Below are positions 7,072 to 14,536 of a stretch of DNA of 24,750 nucleotides, piece by piece. Location of the stretch: assembly GCA_964471535.1 (NCBI GenBank), contig CAYYHA010000041.1, positions 1 to 24,750 of the forward strand. Direction: 5' to 3'. Both the position numbers and the translations under genes were made by a program. The DNA comes from CAYYHA01 sp964471535. Lineage in GTDB: Bacteria > Myxococcota > Myxococcia > SLRQ01. The notes beneath the pieces are model-generated. The model saw only the letters and a list, made by a program, of their open reading frames with translations. It was not told the DNA's origin and searched no databases. Every line of letters begins with the position of its first letter. The stretch's first letter is position 1.

Positions 7072-7845
7072 TCACTTCGATGCGTGTGGCAGGCTGATCC
7101 GCACGACGGCGCCCGCCACCCCGGCATCCGGGCAGGCCGCCTCCCCGTTCCCGATCTGCAGCCTTCCGCCGTACGCTTTGACGATCTCGTTCACCACCGC
7201 AAGTCCGAGCCCCGTTCCCTTCTCCTCGGGCTTCGTGGTGAAGAAGGGCTCTAGGACCCGGTCGATCACCTCGGAGCGAATGCCCGGGCCCGTGTCGGCC
7301 ACCTCGATGCGGACTTCCCCCTCCTCCTCCCAGACTCGGACGCGCACGCGAGGATCCGTGTGCCCCTCGATGGCGTCCAAGGCGTTCGCCGTCAAGTTGA
7401 GAAGCACCTGCTGCGCGTGAACGGCGCCCATGGGCAACATCGCCCCCTCGGCCGCGTCGAAGGAGACCTGCGCACCCAGCCGGCGAATGCGGTGCGCAAG
7501 GATCGCTCGGACGGTCTCGAACGCCTCCTCGGCTCGCACCTCCCCCCCCGGCGCCTCGTTGGCGAGCCGCGTGAACTTGCGCAGGCGTCCCACGAGCTTC
7601 TCCAGAACGATCGCCTGCTCCTCGAGGAACGCAGCCTTCCGGTAGGCCGCCTCGTCGCCGCGAAGTTCCTTCTTGAGCATCTGTGCGAACGCCTTCATGC
7701 CCAAGAGCGGCTGGTTCATCTCATGCACGATGCCGGCCACATGCTGACCGAGCTCCGCGAGCTTTGCCGCCTGTAGAAGCAGTTCTCGAAGGCGCTTGAC
7801 CTCCGCCTCCAGTGTCTCTGCATTTGGGGCGCCCGAAGTGCTCAT
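7072..7845 (-). CDS. Soluble sensor histidine kinase (HisKA + HATPase_c)
   Basis: This 257-residue cytoplasmic kinase has no transmembrane or sensory domain: a short N-terminal coiled coil (10-30) leads straight into the dimerisation/phosphoacceptor helix. His41 is in GIVHEMNQPLLGM; the N box is LTANALDAI (Asn154), G1 is DTGPGI (184-189), followed by EPFFTTK and G2 GTGLGLAV (210 on). The HEMNQPL phosphoacceptor is typical of the HisKA class common in deltaproteobacteria. Its start overlaps the stop of the FecR gene (ATGA) and it is followed after 10 nt by the receiver protein, its likely phosphorylation partner. The missing input domain suggests its signal comes through a partner protein, possibly the FecR protein (inference). 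Confidence 0.92.
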   Translation of the reverse strand: MSTSGAPNAETLEAEVKRLRELLLQAAKLAELGQHVAGIVHEMNQPLLGMKAFAQMLKKELRGDEAAYRKAAFLEEQAIVLEKLVGRLRKFTRLANEAPGGEVRAEEAFETVRAILAHRIRRLGAQVSFDAAEGAMLPMGAVHAQQVLLNLTANALDAIEGHTDPRVRVRVWEEEGEVRIEVADTGPGIRSEVIDRVLEPFFTTKPEEKGTGLGLAVVNEIVKAYGGRLQIGNGEAACPDAGVAGAVVRISLPHASK

Positions 7846-8795
7846 TCCCAGATGTCGTCACCCGCATCGATCTTCAAGGTGGGACTACCGCTGTCCCGTA
7901 CGATGCGTGGGCTGCGCAACGCGCGTGTATTGCCTGCCGGGTCCTCGGCCACGACGACGAAGCTGTTCTCCCCTTCGGAGAGCGGCACGGTGGTTTCGAA
8001 GCGGCCGTCGGGCCTCACCTCGACGGGCTGTCCCGCGAGCTTCACCCGTGCCCCCGGGTCGGTGGTGCCCGAGATTCGCGCCCGATCCTTCCGTGTCCGG
8101 CCGCCCGGCCACTTCACCTGAAGCAAGACCCGATCGGGGATGGGTAGGGGGTCGCCGGGCGGACGCCCTGGCAGGGCCACGGCCTGCTTGCCGGCGGGGA
8201 CGACCACCCGCCGCCCCTTGGCGGTCAGCCCGACCTCGCCCGCCCGGGTGACGACACCCAAGAGGCCCCGGCCGTCCGCGACCACACTGAAGCGGCCTTC
8301 CTTCGTATCCGCCGCGGAGTCCCCTACTGCCGAGGCAAACTCATAGACACGATTCTCGGCGCGATGGATGTCGGCAGCGATCCGGCCTTCGCCCAGTGTG
8401 AAGCGCGAGACCGTGGCCGACTTCTCGCCAATGGTGAACTCGGTGTTCGGCGTGACCGCAACGGTGTTATCCGTCTCATCCTGCAGGACCACTTCGCTGA
8501 ACTCCCCGGTGCGGATGCGGTCTCCCCGCCGAAGGACTTCGCCCTGCCGGAGCTTCCGCCAGGGGCCGCCGGCGGAGCGGACCTCGACCTCGCCGACGAC
8601 CGAGGCCACCTTCACCTCACTCTGCGGGGTCTGCTCTGCCGTTGCCACCCGCTTCGTCTCTGCGCCGGCCTGCGGAGACCGGCCGCCGGGGCGAGCACGG
8701 GGCCACGCATAGAAGTCGACACCCAGCAGCAGCAGCGACAGCCCCAGTGAGACGGCGACCCAAGTCTTGGCGAAGCGGCGATTCACAGGCTCCAT
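7842..8795 (-). CDS. Membrane-anchored FecR-domain protein with C-terminal Ig-like domain
   Basis: This 317-residue protein has a short cytoplasmic start, one transmembrane helix (about 10-30, WVAVSLGLSLLLLGVDFYAW), a low-complexity linker and a FecR-type domain (about 60-200). The FecR domain contains SVVGEVEVRSAGGPWRKL, GEVLRRGDRIRTGEFSEVVL and FTLGEGRIAADIHRAENRVY. A bacterial Ig-like domain (about 225-300) follows, with ISGTTDPGARVKLAGQPVEV, PLSEGENSFVVVAEDPAGNT and a short acidic tail. FecR proteins usually relay signals to ECF sigma factors, but none is nearby; here the gene sits between two histidine kinases. It starts 13 nt after the membrane kinase stop with a poorly placed AGG, suggesting coupling, and overlaps the next gene by 4 nt. 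Confidence 0.85.
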   Translation of the reverse strand: MEPVNRRFAKTWVAVSLGLSLLLLGVDFYAWPRARPGGRSPQAGAETKRVATAEQTPQSEVKVASVVGEVEVRSAGGPWRKLRQGEVLRRGDRIRTGEFSEVVLQDETDNTVAVTPNTEFTIGEKSATVSRFTLGEGRIAADIHRAENRVYEFASAVGDSAADTKEGRFSVVADGRGLLGVVTRAGEVGLTAKGRRVVVPAGKQAVALPGRPPGDPLPIPDRVLLQVKWPGGRTRKDRARISGTTDPGARVKLAGQPVEVRPDGRFETTVPLSEGENSFVVVAEDPAGNTRALRSPRIVRDSGSPTLKIDAGDDIWE

Positions 8796-8808
8796 CCTAA
8801 CCGAAAGT

Positions 8809-10629
8809 TCATGGCGAGGAGAGGCGTGGCACACGCACGACGAAGATGCTGCCCGCGCCTACTTCGCTCTCCACCTCAATGGTCCCATGGTGTGTTTCCA
8901 CGATGCGGTACGCGACCGAGAGGCCGAGGCCAGGTCCACGCCAGTCCTGCTTCGTGGTGAAGAAGGGCTCGAAGATCCGGTCCAGATGCTCCTTCGGGAT
9001 TCCGCTCCCCTCGTCCCGAACACGGATGCAGCCGAAGAGCTCCTCGCCGGATACCTCGACCCAGATCCTCCCTCCCGCGCGGGAGGCATTCGCTGCGTTG
9101 GAAAGGAGGTTCAAGACCACTTGCTGCAGCTGCGCAAAGTCGCCACGCGCCCGGGGAGCCGGGGGCTCCGCACTAAAGTGAAGGTGGAGCCCCCGTTCTT
9201 CGAACTCGGCCCGTTTCAGATCCACCGCCGCCCGCGCCGGCTCTGCGAGGTCAATCTCCGCCCACTCCGGCTCCTGCCCCTGCTCCGAGAAGCGCAGCAG
9301 GTTCAGGGTGATCTCTCGACACCGCTTCGCGTCCGCCTCGATGCGGCCGAGAAGCTCACGTGCCTTCTCTTCGCCTGGCTCGAGGCGGCGCAGAAGGATC
9401 TGCGTCATGCCGAGGATCCCCGTCAGAGGATTGTTCAGCTCGTGCGCCACGCCGGCCCCAAGCTCACCGATGGCCGCAAGGCTCCGTATCTGCATCAGCT
9501 CGGCCTGGGCGCGACGCAGTTCCTCCGTGCGCTGCTCCACCCGGTCCTGCAGCTCACGATTGAAGGATTCGATCGCAGCCCGCGAACGCTCCAGTTCGCC
9601 TGCCATCGCGTTCATGGCCGCGCAGAGCGCTCTGAGCTCCATGGCGCCCTGCTCGGGCAGGCGCACCCCAAGATCACCGCTCGCGATGGCACGAGCCCCG
9701 TCCATTGCCTTCTCGATGGGGCGGGCCAGCCGCCTCCCGAGCCCCCAACCTGCGAGGACCGCGAAGACGAGCGCGACCGCCACGATACTGCTCATCTGCA
9801 CGGCCATCGCGTCGACTGGGGCAAAGACGGCTGCCTCTTGCCGCTCGACGGCAGCGGCCCAGTCGACCGACCGCAGGGGTACCACCGCACTCAGGTAGGC
9901 CTGACCTTCCCGCTCGACCCTGGAGATGCGCGGGCGGAGCGGCGCCTCCCCGTTCGAGAGGTCGGAGCGCTGGAGAAAGCGCGCGCCATCCGGGTGGACC
10001 AGAATGCGCCCGCTCCGGTCGAGTAGGTAGGCCGTCCCCACGGTGTCCTGCGGGATCCGAGCGACGAGCCGCTGCAGGGGACGCAGCGAGAGTTCCGCCG
10101 CGAGCGCCCAGGAGGTCCCAGGCACGCGCACAGCGACCGGCAGCAGAACGGTGTGCTTCCGAGGGCTGTGGTAGGCCTCTCCGATCGCCAGTCCTTCCTC
10201 GAGTGCTGCATCGACGGGGGCCGACCTCGCGAAGTACGCGAGTTCCTCGTCGTTGACCGGTAGTCGCCCCTGCAGAGGATCGGTCTCACGCAGGAACACT
10301 GGTTCGCCGACGGCCCCTCCCGTCCCGTAGAGTCCGACCACGGTGACGGGGTCGAGCTGCCGATAGATCACGCGGAGGGCCCCACGACGCGCCTCCTCGT
10401 CGAGGCTCGCGAAGTCGAAGAGGTCGGCCGAGAGGCGCAGTCGGTCGACGATCTGGGAGAGCCACAGGTCAGCGCCCTCTGCCACCCGTTCGGCCGCTGC
10501 CTTCTGTGTCGCCTCCACCTGTGCCGACAGCGCAGCTCGCGCGCGCGCCGTCAGGATGACGCCTGCCACGACGAGTGGCAGCAGAGCCGCGACGGCGAGA
10601 ACGACGGCAAGCTGAGCCGAGAGGCGCAC
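8809..10629 (-). CDS. Membrane sensor histidine kinase (Cache-like sensor, HAMP, HisKA, HATPase_c)
   Basis: This 606-residue protein has TM1 (about 7-27), a large periplasmic sensor (30-275), TM2 (279-297), a HAMP domain (298-350), a coiled coil (350-384), HisKA with His396 in GVAHELNNPLTG, and an ATPase domain. The sensor shows double-Cache features such as TAYLLDRSGRILVHPDG and LSAVVPLRSVDWAAAVERQ. The ATPase shows N box LNLLSNAANAS, G1 DEGSGIP, FEPFFTTK and G2 GPGLGLS, where Pro replaces the usual Thr. It starts with GTG and has no Shine-Dalgarno sequence. It leads the signalling cassette and lies 44 nt downstream of rplQ. The ligand is unknown; small organic acids or amino acids are usual for Cache domains. 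Confidence 0.92.
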   Translation of the reverse strand: MRLSAQLAVVLAVAALLPLVVAGVILTARARAALSAQVEATQKAAAERVAEGADLWLSQIVDRLRLSADLFDFASLDEEARRGALRVIYRQLDPVTVVGLYGTGGAVGEPVFLRETDPLQGRLPVNDEELAYFARSAPVDAALEEGLAIGEAYHSPRKHTVLLPVAVRVPGTSWALAAELSLRPLQRLVARIPQDTVGTAYLLDRSGRILVHPDGARFLQRSDLSNGEAPLRPRISRVEREGQAYLSAVVPLRSVDWAAAVERQEAAVFAPVDAMAVQMSSIVAVALVFAVLAGWGLGRRLARPIEKAMDGARAIASGDLGVRLPEQGAMELRALCAAMNAMAGELERSRAAIESFNRELQDRVEQRTEELRRAQAELMQIRSLAAIGELGAGVAHELNNPLTGILGMTQILLRRLEPGEEKARELLGRIEADAKRCREITLNLLRFSEQGQEPEWAEIDLAEPARAAVDLKRAEFEERGLHLHFSAEPPAPRARGDFAQLQQVVLNLLSNAANASRAGGRIWVEVSGEELFGCIRVRDEGSGIPKEHLDRIFEPFFTTKQDWRGPGLGLSVAYRIVETHHGTIEVESEVGAGSIFVVRVPRLSSP

Positions 10630-10635
10630 GTGCCC

Positions 10636-10641
10636 AATCTA
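10636..10641 (-). promoter_or_regulatory. Possible -10 element just upstream of the GTG of the membrane kinase
   Basis: On the minus strand TAGATT lies 6 nt before the GTG start, a TANNNT arrangement that would give a leaderless transcript. The hexamer at the -35 distance (TGCACC) is weak. A short hairpin CGTGC-ACCGGGG-GCACG lies just upstream in the same spacer, with no T tract after it. Confidence 0.22.
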
Positions 10642-10673
10642 CGCCGCCGCGTGCCCCCGGTGCACGGATCCGA

Positions 10674-11024
10674 TCAGACCAGTTCGATCAGGGAGAGGGG
10701 CGCGTTGTCACCCCGCCGAGTTCCCACCTTCAGGATCCGCGTATAACCGCCAGGGCGCTCCGCGTACCGCGGCCCGATCTCCTCGAAGAGCTTCTTCAAG
10801 ACCTCCTGGTCACGGATGGTCCGATAGGCGCGGCGGCGCGCCGACAGATCGCCTTTCTTGGCCAGTGTGATCAGCCGTTCGGCCACACGCCGGATCTCCT
10901 TCGCCTTCGCATCCGTGGTCTGGATGCGCTCGTGGAGGAAGAGTGAGGTCGCCATGTTGGCAAACATCGCCTTCCGGTGCGCAGAGGTGCGACCCAGCTT
11001 TCGACCCGACTTACGGTGACGCAT
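10674..11024 (-). CDS. rplQ: 50S ribosomal protein L17 (bL17)
   Basis: This 116-residue protein begins MRHRKSGRKLGRTSAHRKAM, the characteristic bL17 start, and continues with FANMATSLFLHERIQTTDAK and the C-terminal GGYTRILKVGTRRGDNAPLS. It binds 23S rRNA near the tunnel exit. It follows rpoA after 35 nt, the usual end of the alpha operon. No T-tailed terminator is visible after its stop, which lies only 44 nt before a histidine kinase gene. Confidence 0.98.
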   Translation of the reverse strand: MRHRKSGRKLGRTSAHRKAMFANMATSLFLHERIQTTDAKAKEIRRVAERLITLAKKGDLSARRRAYRTIRDQEVLKKLFEEIGPRYAERPGGYTRILKVGTRRGDNAPLSLIELV

Positions 11025-11059
11025 GACAGACTCCGAGCAAGCGCAGAGGAGCGCCCCCT

Positions 11060-12088
11060 TTAGGAAGCGCTCTCTTTCTTCTCGACGTTCTTCGGCGGCC
11101 AGTTCTCGAGCTTCATGCCCAGGGAAAGCCCCATTTCTGCCAGGATTTCCTTGATCTCCTTCAAGGACTTCCGGCCGAAATTCTTCGTCTTGAGCATCTC
11201 TGCCTCGGTCTTCTGGACGAGGTCGCCGATCGTCTTGATGTTGGCGTTCTGCAGGCAGTTCTGAGAGCGAACCGACAACTCGAGTTCGTCGACCGAGCGG
11301 AGCAGGTTCTCATTGAGCTTCTCCGCGTCGGAATCGCTCGACTCCTCCTCGTAGGGTGCCGGCTCCTCGGTCTCATCGAAGGTGATGAAGATCGAAAGCT
11401 GATCCTTGATGATCTTCGCCGCATAGGCCGCCGCATCGCCCGGAGAGACCGAACCGTCGGTCCAGATCTCGAGCACCAGCCGATCGTAGTCGGTGCGCTG
11501 CCCCACGCGTGCATTGGTGACGTTGTAGTTGACCTTCTTGATCGGCGAGAAGAGCGCGTCGATGGCGATGGTTCCGATTGGTTGATTCGGATCCTTGTTC
11601 TGATCCGCCGGAACGTAGCCTCGGCCCTTCCGGCAGGTCATCTCCATGACCAGTTTCCCGCCCTCGGCGAGGGTACAGATGTGATGCCCGGGGTTGAGGA
11701 TCTCCACGGCGTTGTCGTGGATGATGTCGCCGGCGGTGACCTTCTTCGGCCCCTCCGCCTCGATCCGAAGCGTCTTCGTCTCGAGTGTGTCGACCCGAAG
11801 GAGAACCTCCTTCAGGTTCAATATGATGTCGGTCACGTCCTCCACGACGTCCGGAACCGTCGTGAACTCATGCTCCACCCCTTCGATCTTCACCGAGGTG
11901 ATCGCACTTCCCTGCAGGGAGCTAAGCAGCACCCGCCGAAGCGCGTTGCCAAGCGTCAAGCCGAAGCCGCGCTCGAGGGGCTCGGCGACGAACTTCCCAT
12001 AGGTACCGGTGAGGGACTTCTGATCGACAACGAGTCCACGGGGCTTGATGAGGTCACGCCAGTTCTTGGCGACGATCGCGTCGGCCAT
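11060..12088 (-). CDS. rpoA: DNA-directed RNA polymerase subunit alpha
   Basis: This 342-residue protein has full domain content. The N-terminal assembly domain (about 10-235) shows GFGLTLGNALRRVLLSSLQG and the NYNVTNARVGQRTDYDRL region. An acidic linker (PAPYEEESSDSDAEK) joins the C-terminal domain (about 255-325), with LELSVRSQNCLQNANIKTIG and FGRKSLKEIKEILAEMGLSL. The CTD residues that contact UP elements and activators are present. The N-terminus carries about 15 extra residues (AIVAKNWRDLIKPRGL) before the conserved core, as in other deltaproteobacterial alpha subunits. It lies 34 nt after rpsD. Confidence 0.98.
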   Translation of the reverse strand: MADAIVAKNWRDLIKPRGLVVDQKSLTGTYGKFVAEPLERGFGLTLGNALRRVLLSSLQGSAITSVKIEGVEHEFTTVPDVVEDVTDIILNLKEVLLRVDTLETKTLRIEAEGPKKVTAGDIIHDNAVEILNPGHHICTLAEGGKLVMEMTCRKGRGYVPADQNKDPNQPIGTIAIDALFSPIKKVNYNVTNARVGQRTDYDRLVLEIWTDGSVSPGDAAAYAAKIIKDQLSIFITFDETEEPAPYEEESSDSDAEKLNENLLRSVDELELSVRSQNCLQNANIKTIGDLVQKTEAEMLKTKNFGRKSLKEIKEILAEMGLSLGMKLENWPPKNVEKKESAS

Positions 12089-12122
12089 GACTTTCTCCTC
12101 CGGGAGAACGAAAGGAAGGGAA

Positions 12123-12749
12123 TTACTTGGAGTAGAGCTCGACGATCAGGCTCTCCTGGATCGGCATCGTGATGTCCTCACGTGCCGGCAAGGAGATCAC
12201 CTTGCCCGAGTAGTTCGCGTGGTCGGCCTCGAGCCACCCAGGTATGCCTCTGCGCTCGACCGCCTCGATGGCTGCGTTGATCCGGCCTATCTTCCGGCTC
12301 TTCTCGCGGATGGAAATCGTCTGGCCGGTCCGCACCTGGAACGAGGGAATGTCTACCTTCCGGCCGTCCACCTGCACGTGCCCGTGGCGGACCAGTTGCC
12401 GCGCTTCCGCACGGGTGTCGGCGAAGCCGAGGCGAAACACCACGTTGTCGAGACGTAGCTCGAGCAGCCGGAGAAGGTTGTCACCCGTCTTGCCCTTCTT
12501 CTGGGCAGCCTTCTTGTAGTAACCGCGGAACTGCTTCTCGAGCAGGCCGTACATCCGCTTGACCTTCTGCTTCTCCCGCAGCTGCACGCCATACTCGGAG
12601 AACTTCCGCCGGCCCTGACCGTGCTGTCCCGGCGGATAGGGGCGGCGCTCGATGGCGCACTTGTCGCTGTAGCAGCGGTCGCCCTTCAGGTACATCTTGA
12701 GGTTTTCACGCCGGCAGAGCCGGCAGACGGACTGGACGTAACGTGCCAT
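12123..12749 (-). CDS. rpsD: 30S ribosomal protein S4 (uS4), zinc-binding form
   Basis: This 208-residue primary 16S rRNA binder begins MARYVQSVCRLCRRENLKMY. Cys9, Cys12, Cys26 and Cys31 form an intact zinc site, so this is the C+ form. The S4 RNA-binding domain follows with LELRLDNVVFRLGFADTRAE and ARQLVRHGHVQVDGRKVDIP. In E. coli S4 is the translational repressor of the alpha operon; whether that holds here is not visible. The ATG at 12749 is chosen because it precedes the conserved start; upstream codons in the same frame do not look like S4. It lies 11 nt after rpsK. Confidence 0.98.
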   Translation of the reverse strand: MARYVQSVCRLCRRENLKMYLKGDRCYSDKCAIERRPYPPGQHGQGRRKFSEYGVQLREKQKVKRMYGLLEKQFRGYYKKAAQKKGKTGDNLLRLLELRLDNVVFRLGFADTRAEARQLVRHGHVQVDGRKVDIPSFQVRTGQTISIREKSRKIGRINAAIEAVERRGIPGWLEADHANYSGKVISLPAREDITMPIQESLIVELYSK

Positions 12750-12760
12750 GACTCGAACCC

Positions 12761-13144
12761 TCAGACGCGGCGACGCTTCGGTGGCCGGCAACCGTTGTGC
12801 GGAATGGGGGTGACGTCTTTGATCAGGGTGACCTTCAGACCGGAGGCGCCAATGGCGCGGAGTGCGGACTCACGCCCGGCCCCCGGACCCTTCACCAGTA
12901 CCGACACGGTACGGACGCCGTGGTCCATGGCCCGCGCGCAGGCCTCACCCGCAGCGACCTGCGCCGCGAACGGCGTGCTCTTCCGGCTCCCTTTGAAGCC
13001 CTTGGCCCCCGCCGAAGACCACGCGATCACGTCTCCATTGGGGTCCGTAACGGTGACGATCGTGTTGTTGAAGGTGGCCTGAACGTGGATGACGCCCACG
13101 GGGACGTTCTTCTTGACTCTCTTCTTGCCCTTTTTCTCTGCCAT
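12761..13144 (-). CDS. rpsK: 30S ribosomal protein S11 (uS11)
   Basis: This 127-residue platform protein near the mRNA exit site has a Lys-rich start (AEKKGKKRVKKNVPVGVIHV), the core QATFNNTIVTVTDPNG, WSSAGAKGFKGSRKSTPFAA and the usual ending PIPHNGCRPPKRRRV. Length and ending are normal, including the Asn-Gly site known for isoaspartate formation. It lies 31 nt after rpsM and 11 nt before rpsD. Confidence 0.98.
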   Translation of the reverse strand: MAEKKGKKRVKKNVPVGVIHVQATFNNTIVTVTDPNGDVIAWSSAGAKGFKGSRKSTPFAAQVAAGEACARAMDHGVRTVSVLVKGPGAGRESALRAIGASGLKVTLIKDVTPIPHNGCRPPKRRRV

Positions 13145-13175
13145 CGTTCCCTACCTGGCTCTTCTTGGCCGGCGA

Positions 13176-13541
13176 TCAACGCTTGCGCGCCAAGGTCTTG
13201 CGCGGCCCCTTCCGAGTGCGCGCGTTGGTATGCGTCCGCTGCCCGCGGACCGGCAGCCCCTTCCGGTGGCGAAGCCCCCGGTAGCAGCCGAGGTCCATGA
13301 GGCGCTTGATGTTCATGTTGATCTCACGACGAAGATCGCCCTCGACCTTGAAGTTGGCCTCGATCGTCTCTCGGATCCGGCGGATCTCGTCCTCCGTGAG
13401 GGCGTGGGTCCGCTTCGATCCATCGACACCTGCCTTCTCGAGAATCAGCTTCGACGTGTGAGGCCCCACCCCAAAGATGTAGGTGAGTGCCACATCGATG
13501 CGCTTCTCACGGGGAAGATCGACTCCAGCAATGCGAGCCAC
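13176..13541 (-). CDS. rpsM: 30S ribosomal protein S13 (uS13)
   Basis: This 121-residue head protein contacts the P-site tRNA and the B1 intersubunit bridge. It starts ARIAGVDLPREKRIDVALTY, has IFGVGPHTSKLILEKAGV and the basic C-terminus GQRTHTNARTRKGPRKTLAR. The start codon is GTG, supported by AGGAG 7 nt upstream and by the conserved N-terminus. It lies 12 nt after rpmJ. Confidence 0.98.
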   Translation of the reverse strand: MARIAGVDLPREKRIDVALTYIFGVGPHTSKLILEKAGVDGSKRTHALTEDEIRRIRETIEANFKVEGDLRREINMNIKRLMDLGCYRGLRHRKGLPVRGQRTHTNARTRKGPRKTLARKR

Positions 13542-13553
13542 GGTGAAACTCCT

Positions 13554-13670
13554 TTAGCCCTGCCGCTGCTTGTGGCGCGGATTGGACGCACAGATCACCC
13601 GAACCACGTTCTTCCTGCGGATGATCTTGCAGTCCTTGCAGATTTTCTTGACGGATGCGCGTACCTTCAT
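13554..13670 (-). CDS. rpmJ: 50S ribosomal protein L36 (bL36), zinc-binding form
   Basis: This 38-residue protein begins MKVRASVKKICKDCKIIRRK. The CCCH zinc ribbon is complete: Cys11, Cys14, Cys27 and His33. The gene ends in RHKQRQG and TAA. It has AGGAG upstream and is the first gene after the 201-nt spacer that carries a promoter-like sequence, so it probably heads the alpha operon transcript. It lies 12 nt before rpsM. This zinc-dependent form fits the zinc-type S4, S14 and Adk in the same cluster. Confidence 0.97.
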   Translation of the reverse strand: MKVRASVKKICKDCKIIRRKNVVRVICASNPRHKQRQG

Positions 13671-13829
13671 TGCTCGACTCCTGCCGTTGCTCGACATCTG
13701 CTGTCGCGCGTCTCTAGACCTCGTCCCTCCGTGGGCGCTGCCCAGCTCCTGGCCTGACGCTGCGGACCCCGGGACGCCGAGGTCGAAGCCGCGCCGTAGC
13801 CGAGGCGGGGAGACGGCGGGAAGGGCGGG

Positions 13830-13858
13830 CTTTTAGCAGAACGCCCACCCCAGTTCAA
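13830..13858 (-). promoter_or_regulatory. Sigma70-like promoter for the alpha operon (rpmJ onward)
   Basis: On the minus strand, TTGAAC (13858-13853) and TAAAAG (13835-13830) are separated by exactly 17 nt; each matches the consensus at four of six positions. They lie just after the adk stop and would give a leader of about 150 nt before rpmJ, room for an autoregulatory structure. The spacer and -10 region overlap an 8-bp imperfect inverted repeat (13823-13830 with 13843-13850, one G-T pair, 12-nt loop), which could alternatively be a weak terminator for adk; no T tract follows it. Confidence 0.45.
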
Positions 13859-13871
13859 GCACTTCCCGTGC

Positions 13872-14534
13872 TCACGGGGCCTCGGTGCCCCCTCGTGGCA
13901 GCGCCGCTTGGATGCGCTGGTAAACTTCTTCAATGTTTCCGGTGCCTTGGATCTCCTTGAGCAACCCCCTGTCCCGGTAGTAGGCCTTCAGCGGGGCAGT
14001 CTGCGCATGGAAGGCTTCGAGCCGCTGCCGGATGGCTTCCGGCTGGTCGTCGCTGCGCTGCACGAGTGCTGCCCCGCAGCGGTCGCACCGGCCCTCCACC
14101 TTGGGGGGGTTGAAGCGGACGTGATACATCGCCTTGCACTCGGGGCAGGTGCGGCGCCCGGAGAGCCGTTCGACGATCTCCTCATCGGGAACTTCGAGCG
14201 AGAGGACCGCATCCAACGCCTCGCCGCGACGCGCGAGCATGGCGTCGAGGGCCTCTGCCTGCGGGATGGTCCGCGGGAAGCCGTCCAGGATGTACCCGCG
14301 CTTTGCATCGGGCTGGTCGATACGCGCCTCGATGATCCCAACGATCAGATCATCCGGGACCAGCTTTCCCGCATCCATGTACTCGGCGGCCTTTCGCCCC
14401 AGCTCGGTGCCCTCTGCCCGCGCCTGGCGAAGGATGTCGCCGGTGGAGATCTGTGGAATTCCCAGGGCCTCCGCGAGCCGAATGGCCTGCGTGCCCTTGC
14501 CCGCACCGGGGGGACCGAAGAGAACGAGCCGCAT
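13872..14534 (-). CDS. adk: Adenylate kinase, zinc-LID type
   Basis: This 220-residue enzyme converts ATP and AMP to two ADP. It has the Walker A loop GPPGAGKGTQA, the AMP-binding ISTGDILRQA and GYILDGFPRTIPQAEALD, and a long LID domain with CPEC and CDRC, the four-cysteine zinc site. RQRLEAFHAQTAPLKAYY is the usual C-terminal region. The ATG at 14534 has AAGGCGG well placed upstream inside secY; a GTG at 14540 overlaps the secY stop and would add two residues. It lies directly after secY, the usual order. map and infA, often found next, are absent here. Confidence 0.97.
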   Translation of the reverse strand: MRLVLFGPPGAGKGTQAIRLAEALGIPQISTGDILRQARAEGTELGRKAAEYMDAGKLVPDDLIVGIIEARIDQPDAKRGYILDGFPRTIPQAEALDAMLARRGEALDAVLSLEVPDEEIVERLSGRRTCPECKAMYHVRFNPPKVEGRCDRCGAALVQRSDDQPEAIRQRLEAFHAQTAPLKAYYRDRGLLKEIQGTGNIEEVYQRIQAALPRGGTEAP

Positions 14535-14536
14535 CG

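Noticed and set aside
8767..10026. Long plus-strand open frame opposite the membrane histidine kinase
   Set aside because: The minus-strand product has complete kinase motifs; the plus-strand peptide is a His/Arg/Pro-rich shadow.
13823..13850. Inverted repeat after adk as an intrinsic terminator
   Set aside because: GC stem with a 12-nt loop and one G-T pair, but no following T tract on the minus strand, and it overlaps a better promoter match.
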